Assembly: GCA_017745115.1 (NCBI GenBank)
Contig: JAGIAA010000021.1
Coordinates: 1-42,276, forward strand
DNA: 42,276 nt
Reading direction: 5' to 3'
Source: Sphingobium sp.
GTDB taxonomy: Bacteria > Pseudomonadota > Alphaproteobacteria > Sphingomonadales > Sphingomonadaceae
Shown: in pieces, positions 7,973 to 16,700 of the stretch
Numbering within the stretch: the stretch's first letter is position 1
Layout: the number at the start of each line of letters is the position of its first letter
Program-made: the position numbers and the translations under genes
Notes under the pieces: model-generated
The model's database searches: none
What the model saw: the letters and a program-made list of their open reading frames with translations, nothing else
Told to the model about the DNA's origin: nothing

Positions 7973-9112
7973 CTACTCAGCTGCTACCGCTTTCTCGGCG
8001 GTTGCTGCTTCGATCTCGGCCGCCTTGGCTTCGACCAGCTTCACGATGTGATCGATCATGTCGGCGTCCTGGACATGATGGTCGGTGACGCCGGAGAGAT
8101 AGACCATGTGCTTGCCGTTGCCCCCGCCGGTAATGCCGATATCGGTCTCGCGCGCTTCGCCCGGTCCGTTGACGACGCAGCCGAGAACGGAGAGCGAGAG
8201 CGGCGTGTGGATGTGCTGGAGGCGGCTTTCCAGCGCCTCGACGGTGCGAATGACATCGAAGCCCTGCCGCGCGCAGCTGGGGCACGAGACCACGCGCACG
8301 CCTCTTGTCCGAATGCCGAGGGATTTGAGGATCTCGTAGCCGACCCGGACTTCCTCTTCCGGCTCGGCGGAGAGGGAGACGCGGATCGTGTCGCCGATGC
8401 CGGCCCAGAGCAGATTGCCGATGCCGATGGCACTCTTGACCGTGCCGCCGATCAGGCCGCCCGCCTCGGTGATGCCGAGATGCAGCGGGCAATCGACCGC
8501 GTCGGCAAGCTGCATATAGGCGGCGACGGCGAGGAAGACATCGCTGGCCTTCACAGCAACCTTGTACTCGTGGAAATCCTGATCCTGCAGCAGCTTGATA
8601 TGGTCGAGCGCGGACTCGACCAGCGCTTCCGGGCAGGGTTCGGCATATTTTTCGAGCAGGTCCTTCTCGAGACTGCCGGCATTGACGCCGATGCGGATCG
8701 CGCAGCCATTGGCCTTGGCGGCGTCGACCACTTCCTTGACGCGCGCCTCGCTGCCGATGTTGCCGGGATTGATCCGCAGGCATGCCGCGCCGGCGTCGGC
8801 AGCTTCCAGGGCGCGCTTATAGTGGAAATGGATGTCGGCGATGATCGGCACGCGCGCAGCGCGGACGATCCGCTTGAGCGCGGCGGTGCTCTCGACGTCC
8901 GGGCATGACACGCGGATCAGGTCGACGCCGGCCTCCTCGCAGCGGCGAATCTGGTCGATCGTCGCCCTGGCATCCGAGGTCGGCGTGTTGGTCATCGTCT
9001 GGACCGTCACCGGTGCGCCGCCGCCGACGGGGACGTTGCCGACCATGATCTGGCGGCTTTGGCGCCGCTGGATGTCGCGCCAGGGGCGCAGGCCGGGATT
9101 ATGGTCGGACAT
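7973..9112 (-). CDS. ispG: 4-hydroxy-3-methylbut-2-enyl diphosphate synthase (IspG/GcpE)
   Basis: Penultimate enzyme of the MEP isoprenoid pathway; it converts ME-cPP to HMBPP using a [4Fe-4S] cluster and reduced flavodoxin or ferredoxin. 379 residues, the normal bacterial short form. Seen: [17 protein letters not shown] near the start, [10 protein letters not shown], the TIM-barrel strands RINPGNIG and RIGVNAGSL, then the C-terminal cluster domain with CPSC and [10 protein letters not shown], which supply the three cluster cysteines and the conserved Glu. The C-terminus is extended by an Ala/Glu-rich tail. It is the first gene of an apparent operon with a beta-lactamase one base downstream. 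An essential gene. Confidence 0.97.
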   Translation of the reverse strand: MSDHNPGLRPWRDIQRRQSRQIMVGNVPVGGGAPVTVQTMTNTPTSDARATIDQIRRCEEAGVDLIRVSCPDVESTAALKRIVRAARVPIIADIHFHYKRALEAADAGAACLRINPGNIGSEARVKEVVDAAKANGCAIRIGVNAGSLEKDLLEKYAEPCPEALVESALDHIKLLQDQDFHEYKVAVKASDVFLAVAAYMQLADAVDCPLHLGITEAGGLIGGTVKSAIGIGNLLWAGIGDTIRVSLSAEPEEEVRVGYEILKSLGIRTRGVRVVSCPSCARQGFDVIRTVEALESRLQHIHTPLSLSVLGCVVNGPGEARETDIGITGGGNGKHMVYLSGVTDHHVQDADMIDHIVKLVEAKAAEIEAATAEKAVAAE

Positions 9113-9221
9113 TCGTGGATTGCTCCGTGAGGGACTTGGCTCGCTTATAGGGACTGGAGCGCGACGGCGAAAGGCGCACTGCGCTGTTGCGGCGGGATAG
9201 GGCGATGCCTAACGGAAAAAT

Positions 9222-10091
9222 ATGACTTTTCCTCGCCGAGTCCTTTTCCATCTGGGCGCTCTGCTCTTCCTCGTCAACGCCGCGCCCGCACTGGCCTGGT
9301 CGGATTACGGCCACAGGACGATCAGCGCGATCGCCTTGGCGAAGGTGAAACCCGAAACGCGCGCTGCGATCACCCAGCTGCTTGCGCATCAGGGATTGCT
9401 GGAGACGCCGACCTGCCCGGCTGGAACGATCGAGGACGCGTCGGTGTGGGCCGACTGCGTGAAAGCGCGTTCGCTGCGAGACCGATTCAGCTACCAGGAC
9501 GCGTGGCATTTCCAGAATATTGAGGTCTGCAAGCCCTTCGATCTCAAGGCGCCCTGCCGCGGCGGCAATTGCATCTCGGCGCAGATCGAGCGGCAGATCC
9601 GGCTGCTCAAGGACAAGACGGTGCCGGAGCGCGAGCGCGTTCAGGCACTCGTGCTCCTTGTCCACCTGGTCGGCGATCTGCACCAGCCGCTGCATGACAT
9701 CGATCATGACGGGGATGGCGGTGGCAACGGCCGGAAGACCGATTACGGGATCGTGCACAATGAGCGAATGAACCTGCACACCGTATGGGACCGCTATCTG
9801 GCCGAGCGCTCGATCACGACGCCGCCGGGACTCGTCCATGCCTATCCGGCCGCGGAGCGGGCCGAGCTGGCGGCGGGGACGATCGAGGACTGGAGCAAGG
9901 ACGGCTGGGAGATTGCGCGAAACCAGACCTATCCCGCTGCTTTCGGACCGGACTATTGCAAAATGCCCAAGGACAAGCGCGGCGCGATCAGCAACGCATC
10001 GATCGAGGCGCTGATCCCGGTCGTCCGCAGCCAAGTGGTCAAGGGCGGCTTGAGACTCGCACGCCTGCTCGACGAGACGCTCGGCAGCTGA
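9222..10091 (+). CDS. S1/P1 family secreted nuclease
   Basis: A 289-residue periplasmic or secreted trinuclear zinc nuclease cleaving single-stranded DNA, RNA and 3'-nucleotides. The signal peptide ends APALA and the mature protein would begin with Trp26 (WSDYGHR), the N-terminal zinc ligand typical of the family. Further ligand motifs: DAWHFQN, HLVGDLHQPLHDIDHDGDGG and NLHTVWD. Paired cysteines (TCPAG / ADCVK, CKPF / CRGGNC) suggest disulfides. Length is as usual for bacterial members. It diverges from ispG with about 110 bases between and converges on a small membrane-protein gene, stop codons four bases apart. Likely role is nucleic-acid or phosphate scavenging. Confidence 0.93.
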   Translation: MTFPRRVLFHLGALLFLVNAAPALAWSDYGHRTISAIALAKVKPETRAAITQLLAHQGLLETPTCPAGTIEDASVWADCVKARSLRDRFSYQDAWHFQNIEVCKPFDLKAPCRGGNCISAQIERQIRLLKDKTVPERERVQALVLLVHLVGDLHQPLHDIDHDGDGGGNGRKTDYGIVHNERMNLHTVWDRYLAERSITTPPGLVHAYPAAERAELAAGTIEDWSKDGWEIARNQTYPAAFGPDYCKMPKDKRGAISNASIEALIPVVRSQVVKGGLRLARLLDETLGS

Positions 10092-10095
10092 CGTC

Positions 10096-10407
10096 TCAAT
10101 CCTCGTCACCGCCCCAGCGCCAGCGCCAGCCGCCGCGGGTATGGCGCGCGCAGAGCGGCACGAACCATATGGTCGCCGCCGCCATGACGGTCACCGGCGC
10201 GAGCGTGTAGAGCGGATCATTCTCCCCGAGCGGACCCAACATGGCTGCCATGAGCAGCATGATGCCGACATAGGCGCCCATCGCCAGCCAGCCTTCCCGC
10301 GCGATCGGCAGCCCCGCGCCATAGCCATAGCGCTTCGGCTCGAACCAGATCTCGTCCTCTTCGGGCGACGATCCGATCCGGCCTCTCAGACCCTTGTCAT
10401 CGTCCAT
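10096..10407 (-). CDS. Small membrane protein of unknown function
   Basis: 103 residues. A charged N-terminal part (MDDDKGLRGRIGSSPEEDE) is followed by two predicted membrane helices at about residues 41-60 and 66-86 and a Trp/Arg-rich tail. I chose the start at 10407 because it removes an upstream region that overlaps the coding sequence of the neighbour and lacks hydrophobic or conserved character. It overlaps the end of the glycine-zipper gene by 22 bases and is probably co-transcribed with it. I do not recognise the family. Confidence 0.65.
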   Translation of the reverse strand: MDDDKGLRGRIGSSPEEDEIWFEPKRYGYGAGLPIAREGWLAMGAYVGIMLLMAAMLGPLGENDPLYTLAPVTVMAAATIWFVPLCARHTRGGWRWRWGGDED

Positions 10408-11234
10408 GCGCCGTCGCTCCCCTTGCAGGCCTGGTAGCTCTCGGACTGTTCCGTTTCGCCCGGCACGCTGACGCTCTGCGTCACCACCTTGCAGTTCGAT
10501 GCCGCGACGGTGGTGGAGCGGGTGAGCAGGCTCGATGAGACGTAGCCCAAAGCGACACCGCGCTCGGCGACCAGCATCCACGGCTGGCTGGTCACCTGCG
10601 CAGGCACCCAGACGCGCATCCCGGCGGGTAGCGTGCCGCGTACGGTCGCGGCTGTGCTGGGGCCGGCGCGCAGGTTGGTGGCCGCGCGCGTGGTGAAGCT
10701 GTCGCCGACCTTGGAGAAGCTGCCGGCAGGCTCGACGCCGTCGGGGAATTTGAGTCCGGCGAGCGCGGGTCCGCTGGTGGCGCTGGCATCGGTCACCTCG
10801 ACATGGCCCGAGGCGCCGGTGTCGGCGTTGGACCAGCTCTGGCTCTGCCCGGTTTCGAGCGCGTCCTGCGCAGCGCGCTCGGCCTTGTCGCGATCGTTCT
10901 TCTGAAGCTTGCAGCCGACGGCCGAGCCCGCCGCGGCGCCAAGCGCGCCGCCGAGCAACGTGCCCAGCGTCCGGCTGCCGCGACCGGCAATGCGATTGCC
11001 CAGGACAGCGCCGGCAATGCCGCCGATCACGGCGCCCGTGCCCTGCTTGCCGCCTTCCGCCGAGCAGCCGAAAATGCCGCCGAGGAAGCCCTTGCCGGCA
11101 TTGGGGTCCGATGCCGAACTCGCGCTGCTGCTTGTCGGCGCGGCGGAGGTGACGCCGCTCTCGCGGAACTGCGCCTGGACCGGCGCCGCCAGCAGCGCGA
11201 CCGCCGCAAGGCCCGTCGTCATAATGCGGATCAT
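10386..11234 (-). CDS. Envelope protein with glycine-zipper and SH3-like domains
   Basis: 282 residues with a signal peptide ending in VQAQ. Residues about 51-110 form a glycine-zipper segment (GTGAVIGGIAGAVLGNRIAG, then GTLLGGALGAAAGSAVGC) like the 17-kDa surface antigen and Rcc01698-type proteins. Residues about 180-240 form a bacterial SH3 domain (TRAATNLRAGPSTAATVRGT, then GYVSSSLL), which often binds peptidoglycan. The C-terminal part has two Cys (SNCKVV, YQACKG) that could pair. Likely periplasmic or outer-membrane associated with a structural role; no enzymatic motif is seen. An AGGGAGGAAGAT run before the ATG supports the start. Confidence 0.8.
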   Translation of the reverse strand: MIRIMTTGLAAVALLAAPVQAQFRESGVTSAAPTSSSASSASDPNAGKGFLGGIFGCSAEGGKQGTGAVIGGIAGAVLGNRIAGRGSRTLGTLLGGALGAAAGSAVGCKLQKNDRDKAERAAQDALETGQSQSWSNADTGASGHVEVTDASATSGPALAGLKFPDGVEPAGSFSKVGDSFTTRAATNLRAGPSTAATVRGTLPAGMRVWVPAQVTSQPWMLVAERGVALGYVSSSLLTRSTTVAASNCKVVTQSVSVPGETEQSESYQACKGSDGAWTMTRV

Positions 11235-11303
11235 GGCATCTTCCTCCCTTATTCCGCGTTGCTGGTGCGCCTTGGCACCTGAATCCGTTCTGAACCCCGA
11301 TGC

Positions 11304-12185
11304 TCAGCCCGCAAACGGCACTTCCAGCAGGCCCGGCACATCGACCCGGAAACTGAAAATCCCGCCGGCATGCGGCTGGTCGGCAAGCTGCTCGTCGCTG
11401 AGGCCGGTGCGGGCGCTGGTCACATAGGCGGTGCGCAGGTCCGCCCCGCCGAACACGATCATTGTCGGGCGCGTGACGGGCAGGTCGACCGTCATCAGGA
11501 TGTCGCCGGCCTCATCCAGACGCACGACCCGCCCGCCGTCGAACAGGGCCGACCAATAGGCGCCCGCGGCATCGAAGCTCCCGCCGTCCGGGCGGCCGCG
11601 TCCCTCGGGGAAGCGGCGCAAGATGCGGCGATTGGACAGCGTGCCGGCAACCGGATCCACGGCATAGCCGCGCAGCTCGTGGCTCGGCGTGTCGGCATGA
11701 CGAAACGCGGTGCCGTCGGCGTCGAAAGCTGCCCCGTTGCAGGTGAGCATGCCGCCCTCGACGAACCTGACGCAACCGTCCGGATCGACGCGATAAAGCG
11801 CGGCGTCGCGGGCGCTCTTGGCCGTATTGACGCTGCCGACCCAGAAGCGGCCGGCCGGATCCGTGCGCCCGTCGTTGAAGCGCAGGTCGTCCTTGTCGGC
11901 CAGGATCTGCTCTCCAAAAGGCCGCGGACGATTCTCCCAGTGGTCGAGCAGGGCAAGGCCGTCCTTCATGGCAAGGATGAGGCCGCCGCCGGCACGGAAG
12001 GCGAAGCAGCCCACGGGATCGTCGAAGGTCCGAAACGCATCGGCGCCGGTCGCGGGATCGAAACGGTGAAGCCGGTTGCGGGCAATATCGACCCAGTACA
12101 GCCGCCGCTCGGCGCTATGCCAGCGCGGCCCCTCCCCCAGTTCGGCCCGGGCATCGAGCGCCAGTTCGACGGTCTGCGTTGCCAT
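11304..12185 (-). CDS. SMP-30/gluconolaconase family sugar lactonase
   Basis: A 293-residue six-bladed beta-propeller that hydrolyses sugar lactones using one divalent metal. The metal ligands of the family are all visible: E18 (LGEGPRW), N104 (NDGRTDPAGRFWVG), N150 (TCNGAAF) and D200 (RPDGGSFD). The start at 12185 places E18 at the family-typical position; longer in-frame extensions would run into the region upstream and have no similarity. No sugar dehydrogenase or transporter gene adjoins it, so the lactone is unknown. It is probably transcribed alone; a perfect inverted repeat lies about 160 bases upstream. Confidence 0.92.
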   Translation of the reverse strand: MATQTVELALDARAELGEGPRWHSAERRLYWVDIARNRLHRFDPATGADAFRTFDDPVGCFAFRAGGGLILAMKDGLALLDHWENRPRPFGEQILADKDDLRFNDGRTDPAGRFWVGSVNTAKSARDAALYRVDPDGCVRFVEGGMLTCNGAAFDADGTAFRHADTPSHELRGYAVDPVAGTLSNRRILRRFPEGRGRPDGGSFDAAGAYWSALFDGGRVVRLDEAGDILMTVDLPVTRPTMIVFGGADLRTAYVTSARTGLSDEQLADQPHAGGIFSFRVDVPGLLEVPFAG

Positions 12186-12345
12186 GGTCAAGCCATGGAC
12201 CTTTTCACGAATCGGGGCAAGCGCGGTGGCGGCGCGGCCCCGGCGCTTGCGGGGCCGAAGGTTGTGAAGGTTGCGCCCATGGAATGAGAAAATCTGCCTC
12301 CCATGGGGCCGTCGCCGAGGGGATGCAGAAGGATGTTGCGGAGGC

Positions 12346-12372
12346 ATGCCATGCGGAATGCTGGCATGGCAT
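12346..12372. promoter_or_regulatory. Inverted repeat upstream of the SMP-30 gene
   Basis: ATGCCATGC and GCATGGCAT are perfect 9-base arms around a 9-base centre. The site lies in the short gap between the siroheme synthase stop and the lactonase start. It could be an operator for the lactonase gene or a transcript-end hairpin of the upstream gene; it lacks a T-run. Confidence 0.35.
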
Positions 12373-12403
12373 AGCGGCTGTAGGACAGCGAAAAATGCCG
12401 GGC

Positions 12404-13177
12404 TCAGATGATCGCGATGTCGATCACCACCGTGAGGCCCGGTGCTTCGGGGATCGGCATGCCGGCATGATGGGTCAGGCGATGCGCGTCGGCGCGGGCG
12501 CGGGCGAGGAGGGCGGGCGGCGTTTCCGGCGGGCAGACGATGCGATCGGCCATGCCCAGTGCGCGTGCCTCCGCGACATTGAGGTCGTCCGGGTCGGTGG
12601 ATGGCGGGCGGATGACGAGCGTCAGCGCCGCCGGCGTGTCGGGCGGGCTGTCCAGCCATCGCTGCACGTCCGGCTCCGCGCCAAGCGGATCAACCTGGCC
12701 GCCGGGCGCAAGTGCGCGCGACAGGGCGCGGCGCCGTTCGCCGTCATCCGGCCAGCGCGCGCGCATCGCTTCGCGGGCGGCCTTGAGCGCATTGGCCAGG
12801 GCGCCGAGCCCGCTTGGCAGCATATCCTCCAGGCGCTGGCGCAGCGCCGCAGCGAGGCCCGATGATGCGCCGCCGGTCCCTATGGCGACGATGACCGGAT
12901 CGCGGTCGACGATGGCGGGCGTGGTGAAGTCGCACAGCTCCGGGCGGTCGACGACATTGACCAGCTTGCCCGCTGCTTTCAGCCGGGCGGCGACCTCTTC
13001 GGGTGCGTCCAGGGCGATGAAGGCAATGCGGGCTGACGCCGCGCGAGGATCATCCTCCCCGATCGGAATGCCGCCCGCGCGCTCGATGAGGCGTCGCTTG
13101 GCCTGGGCCGCTTCGCCTTCGCCGGCGAGGATCACCGGCTGGCCGTCGATCTTCACGAAGAGGGGGAGGCTGTGCAT
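12404..13177 (-). CDS. Precorrin-2 dehydrogenase/sirohydrochlorin ferrochelatase-type protein (CysG N-domain)
   Basis: 257 residues. The N-terminal half is the NAD-binding siroheme synthase domain that oxidises precorrin-2 and inserts iron. Seen: PVILAGEGEAAQAKRRL in place of the usual glycine-rich loop, and the signature VNVVDRPELCDFTTPAIVDR followed by IGTGGASSGLAAALR. Residues about 115-160 match the dimerisation region. Residues about 185-233 (DPDDLNVAEARALGMADRIV, then PALLARARADA) resemble a worn fragment of the start of the CobA methyltransferase domain, but the rest of that domain is missing. The glycine-rich loop has Glu where Gly is usual. A separate methyltransferase would be needed for siroheme synthesis; none is in the window. 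Confidence 0.85.
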   Translation of the reverse strand: MHSLPLFVKIDGQPVILAGEGEAAQAKRRLIERAGGIPIGEDDPRAASARIAFIALDAPEEVAARLKAAGKLVNVVDRPELCDFTTPAIVDRDPVIVAIGTGGASSGLAAALRQRLEDMLPSGLGALANALKAAREAMRARWPDDGERRRALSRALAPGGQVDPLGAEPDVQRWLDSPPDTPAALTLVIRPPSTDPDDLNVAEARALGMADRIVCPPETPPALLARARADAHRLTHHAGMPIPEAPGLTVVIDIAII

Positions 13178-13190
13178 AGCCCTAACTTAG

Positions 13191-13258
13191 CCGTTCGGTT
13201 CGAGCGAAGTCGAGAACCGGCATGCGCAACGTGTCTCGACTGCGCTCGACACGAACGG
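13191..13258. repeat. Short inverted-repeat element (REP-like, CCGTTCG...CGAACGG family)
   Basis: Two imperfect inverted arms, 13191-13217 and about 13231-13258, begin CCGTTCG and end CGAACGG and each contain a TCGAG-rich inner palindrome. It sits between the siroheme gene and a GFA gene. The arm plan matches the element inside dnaE2 (26815-26910). Confidence 0.7.
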
Positions 13259-13280
13259 AGAGCAACATGGATCGTCTCGC

Positions 13281-13697
13281 TCAGAGATGCCGCGTTTCCG
13301 CCGGCGGGTTCCACCAATTGTCGTGCCGCCCGTCCATGTACGTGACCGGCGCGGCGATCAGATCCTCCACCGGCAAGTCGTCCAAAGCGGCGAGATGGAC
13401 CGACACATAGGGTTCGCCGCCCATCTGCTCGATGCGGCCATGGCCATGCGTCGCGATGCCGCATCGGCTGCAGAAGCGGTGATGGCCCTCGCCCCAATCG
13501 CCCGATTTGGCATAGTCGCCGAGCACGTCTTCGCCGCTCAGCAGCCGGAAATCGGCGGGCGTCAGATGGCCGGCATTCCACATGCGCTGCTTCCAGCAGA
13601 AGGTGCAATTGCACTTGCCGGTGCCCTTATCGAGATCGATGTCCGCCTCGAACGTGACGGCGCCGCAATGGCAGCTGCCATGATAGGTCTTCTTCAC
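13281..13697 (-). CDS. GFA family (CENP-V/GFA domain) zinc-binding protein
   Basis: 138 residues with a GTG start: the gene lacks a suitable ATG, and GGAGG lies at ideal distance before GTG. The family's zinc-binding cysteines are visible: CHCGAV near residue 9, CNCTFC near residue 29 and CSRCG near residue 76. The fold is that of glutathione-dependent formaldehyde-activating enzymes, but most members have no proven activity, and no formaldehyde dehydrogenase gene adjoins it. A second, only distantly similar GFA gene lies at 39880-40365. Confidence 0.9.
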   Translation of the reverse strand: MKKTYHGSCHCGAVTFEADIDLDKGTGKCNCTFCWKQRMWNAGHLTPADFRLLSGEDVLGDYAKSGDWGEGHHRFCSRCGIATHGHGRIEQMGGEPYVSVHLAALDDLPVEDLIAAPVTYMDGRHDNWWNPPAETRHL

Positions 13698-13746
13698 CTG
13701 CGCCTCCGATCCGGGGTATGTTGTACCCCTTATCGCGCAGTCTCCC

Positions 13747-15009
13747 TCAGTACCGCAAGAAATCCGGCACGCGTTCGGCGGCGATCAGCGTTTCGGGCAG
13801 AACACGCTCGGCGACGACGGCGAATTGGTCGCCGTCGACCATCACTTCAGGGACGAGAGCGCGGCTGTTGTAGGTACTCGCCATGGTCGCACCATAGGCG
13901 CCCGCGGTCCGGAAGACGGCGAGATCGCCCGACTTTACCGCATCGATGTCGCGATTGACGGCGAAGGTGTCGCCGCTCTCGCAGACCGGGCCAGCGATAT
14001 TGGCGGTCATGCGCTCGCCGGTCGGCACGACCGCTTCGAAATCATGCCAGGCGTCGTACATGGCCGGGCGAGCAAGGTCGTTCATGGCGGCATCGACGAT
14101 GATATAGGGCCGTACCACGCCGGGCTTCACCCAGATGACGCGCGTCAGCAGCACGCCGGCATTGCCCACGATGACGCGCCCCGGCTCGAACATGAGCTTG
14201 AGACCCCAGTCCCTGGTGACGCGCTCGACCATGGCGCCATAGTCTGCGGGGGTCGGCGGGACCTTGCCGCGCTCATAGGGGACACCGAGTCCGCCGCCGA
14301 GATCGACGCGATCGATGTCCTGGCCTTGCTGGCGTAATTCGAGCGCCAGTGCCCCGACCTTTGCATAAGCCGCTTCGATCGGCCCGAAGTCGAACAGCTG
14401 GCTGCCGATATGCAGCGCGAGACCGCGCATGGCGAGGCCGGGGAGGGCGGCAAGCCGCGTGAAGATCGCGCCCGCCTCGTCGATCGGCACGCCGAACTTG
14501 TTCTCCTTCATGCCGGTCGAGATCTTGGCATGGGTCCCTGCATCGACGTCCGGATTGACGCGCAGCACGGCGGTCGCCTCCGTGCCCATCGAGGCAGCGA
14601 TCTCGGCAAGCGCCGCGCCTTCCTCCTCCAGCTCGATATTGAACTGGCCGATGCCGGCTTCGAGCGCTTCGCGCAGTTCCGTACGCGTCTTGCCGACGCC
14701 GGAGAAGACGATGTCCTGCGACGGCATGCCGGCAGCGAGCGCGCGCTTCATCTCGCCGCCCGAGACGATGTCCGCGCCATAGCCCTGCTTCGCCAGCACC
14801 TTGAGCACGGCAAGATTGGGATTGGCCTTGATCGCAAAGGCGATGTGCTTGTTCGGAACGCCGGAGAGGGCGTCGCGGAAGACCTGGGCGTGCCGCTCCA
14901 GCGTGGCGCGCGAATAGACGTAGACGGGCGTGCCGACCGCCTCGGCGATCGCGCTCATCGGGACGTCTTCGGCGTAGAGCACGCCGTTCCTGTAGTCGAA
15001 ATGATCCAT
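13747..15009 (-). CDS. lysA: Diaminopimelate decarboxylase (LysA)
   Basis: Last step of lysine synthesis: meso-diaminopimelate to L-lysine plus CO2, PLP-dependent. 420 residues, normal for the family. Seen: PLP lysine K61 (FAIKANPN), HIGSQ, the phosphate-binding GGGLG, EPGR (substrate and PLP contacts), CESGD with the catalytic Cys across the dimer interface, and the C-terminal GAYGATMASTYNSR. It is third in the argH-lipoprotein-lysA operon, three bases after the lipoprotein stop, which is a common alphaproteobacterial order. Confidence 0.98.
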   Translation of the reverse strand: MDHFDYRNGVLYAEDVPMSAIAEAVGTPVYVYSRATLERHAQVFRDALSGVPNKHIAFAIKANPNLAVLKVLAKQGYGADIVSGGEMKRALAAGMPSQDIVFSGVGKTRTELREALEAGIGQFNIELEEEGAALAEIAASMGTEATAVLRVNPDVDAGTHAKISTGMKENKFGVPIDEAGAIFTRLAALPGLAMRGLALHIGSQLFDFGPIEAAYAKVGALALELRQQGQDIDRVDLGGGLGVPYERGKVPPTPADYGAMVERVTRDWGLKLMFEPGRVIVGNAGVLLTRVIWVKPGVVRPYIIVDAAMNDLARPAMYDAWHDFEAVVPTGERMTANIAGPVCESGDTFAVNRDIDAVKSGDLAVFRTAGAYGATMASTYNSRALVPEVMVDGDQFAVVAERVLPETLIAAERVPDFLRY

Positions 15010-15012
15010 GGC

Positions 15013-15276
15013 TTATTTCGCCTGCTTGCCGTTGTCGGGTCCGGGCGGCAGGTCGAACGGATCGTCCTTGCGCTCTTCCGACTGAAGAATGAGGTCGGCC
15101 TTGCGGTCCGGTCGGGACTGGGTGGTCGGCTTCATGAGCTGAGCCGCCGTCTGGGGCGCCTCGGCTTCGGCTGCCTTGGGCACGGGGCTCATGCCGGGCC
15201 GTGGCTTGAGTTCCGTCCGCGATCCGCAGGCGGCGAGCAGGCAGAGCAACGGCAGTGCGGCGGCGACGCGCGTCAT
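15013..15276 (-). CDS. Small lipoprotein between argH and lysA (LptM-like position)
   Basis: 87 residues with a lipoprotein signal: LLCLLAAC, modified Cys17, then [11 protein letters not shown]. The rest is Pro/Lys/Asp-rich and looks unstructured. The ATG overlaps the argH stop (ATGA). A short lipoprotein between argH and lysA is widespread, and several are annotated as LptM/YifL-type chaperones of the LptD outer-membrane translocon, whose motif starts CGxKGP after the lipid Cys. Here CGSR is followed by TELKP, so the resemblance is only partial. The lipoprotein call is sure; the LptM role is inference. Confidence 0.8.
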   Translation of the reverse strand: MTRVAAALPLLCLLAACGSRTELKPRPGMSPVPKAAEAEAPQTAAQLMKPTTQSRPDRKADLILQSEERKDDPFDLPPGPDNGKQAK

Positions 15277-16700
15277 GCGCTTTCTCCGTCCAACGCGGCC
15301 TGCGCTTCGGCGATGCGGGCGCGGACCTGGTCGGGCGCGGTGCCGCCATAGCTCTTGCGGCTGGCGACAGACGCGTCGACCGTCAGCACGGCATAGACCC
15401 GCTCGTCGATCCGCGCGTCGATGGCCTTCAGCGTATCGATCGGCAGGGCGGCGAGCGATATGCCGGCTTCCTCCGCGGCCCTCACGGCGCGGCCGGTGAT
15501 ATGATGCGCCTCGCGGAACGGCACATCCGCCTCGCGCACCAGCCAGTCGGCAAGATCGGTGGCCGTCGCAAAGCCGGACTCGGCGAGCGCGCGCATCCGG
15601 TCGGTGCGGAACGCCGTCGTCTCGACCATGCCGGTCATGGCGGTGATCGACAGGCCGAGCAGGTCGTGCGCCTCGAAGACGGGCGGCTTATCGTCCTGCA
15701 TGTCCTTCGAATAAGCGAGCGGCAGTCCCTTCATCGTGACACACAACGCATTCATGCAGCCAAGGATGCGTCCGCTGTGCCCGCGCACGAGTTCGGCCGC
15801 GTCCGGATTGCGCTTCTGCGGCATGATCGAGCTGCCGGTCGAATAGGCGTCGGGCAGCGAGATAAAGCCGAAGGGCTGGCTCGCCCAGATGATGAATTCC
15901 TCGGCGAGGCGCGAGAGGTGGAGGGCCACCTGCGTCGCGGCCATCAGATAATCGAGCGCGAAATCGCGGTCGGACACGCCGTCGAGGCTGTTCTTCATGG
16001 GGCCGTTCGCAAAGCCGAGCGCCTTGGCGGTCATGGCCCGGTCGATCGGAAAGCCGGTGCCGGCGAGCGCGGCGGAGCCGAGCGGAGACGCGTTCAACCG
16101 CGCACGGGCATCGGCAAAGCGCGAGCGGTCGCGCGCGATCATCTCATGATAGGCCATGAGATGGTGGCCGAGCGTGACCGGTTGGGCCGACTGGAGATGC
16201 GTGAAGCCCGGCATGACCGCATCGGCATGCTCGGCGGCGCGCGCGAGCAGGGCGCGCTGCAGCGCCTTGAGCGAGGCATTCACCTCGTCGACGGCATCGC
16301 GCACCCACAGGCGGAAATCGGTCGCGACCTGGTCGTTGCGCGAGCGGGCCGTGTGCAGCCGCCCGGCGACGGGGCCGATCTTCTCGGCGAGCCGGCTCTC
16401 GGTCGCCATGTGAATGTCTTCGAGGCTCAGGTCGCTCGGCAAATCCCCGGCGGCATATTCGCCGTCGATCTCCTCGAGGCCCGCGATGATTGTCGCGGCG
16501 TCGGCCTCGCTGAGGATGCCCTTTGACGCGAGCATGCCGGCATGGGCGATGGAGCCCATGATATCCTGTTTCCAGAGACGCTTGTCGAAGGGCAGCGAGG
16601 CATTTATCTCGCGCATGACGGCAGCGGGCCCAGCCGCGAAACGGCCGCCCCACATGCTGTTCGCGCCTCCCGGTGCGTCGCTACCTTCGGAGTCTGCCAT
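15273..16700 (-). CDS. argH: Argininosuccinate lyase (ArgH)
   Basis: Cleaves argininosuccinate to arginine and fumarate, the last step of arginine synthesis. 475 residues. Seen: [10 protein letters not shown], the substrate loop [28 protein letters not shown], the [13 protein letters not shown] helix and the catalytic signature [15 protein letters not shown]. The ATG at 16700 is preceded by GAAGGA; an in-frame ATG at 16655 (MWGGRF) would also give a full enzyme. If 16700 is used, its start codon overlaps that of the divergent tlpA-like gene. First gene of argH-lipoprotein-lysA. Confidence 0.97.
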   Translation of the reverse strand: MADSEGSDAPGGANSMWGGRFAAGPAAVMREINASLPFDKRLWKQDIMGSIAHAGMLASKGILSEADAATIIAGLEEIDGEYAAGDLPSDLSLEDIHMATESRLAEKIGPVAGRLHTARSRNDQVATDFRLWVRDAVDEVNASLKALQRALLARAAEHADAVMPGFTHLQSAQPVTLGHHLMAYHEMIARDRSRFADARARLNASPLGSAALAGTGFPIDRAMTAKALGFANGPMKNSLDGVSDRDFALDYLMAATQVALHLSRLAEEFIIWASQPFGFISLPDAYSTGSSIMPQKRNPDAAELVRGHSGRILGCMNALCVTMKGLPLAYSKDMQDDKPPVFEAHDLLGLSITAMTGMVETTAFRTDRMRALAESGFATATDLADWLVREADVPFREAHHITGRAVRAAEEAGISLAALPIDTLKAIDARIDERVYAVLTVDASVASRKSYGGTAPDQVRARIAEAQAALDGESA

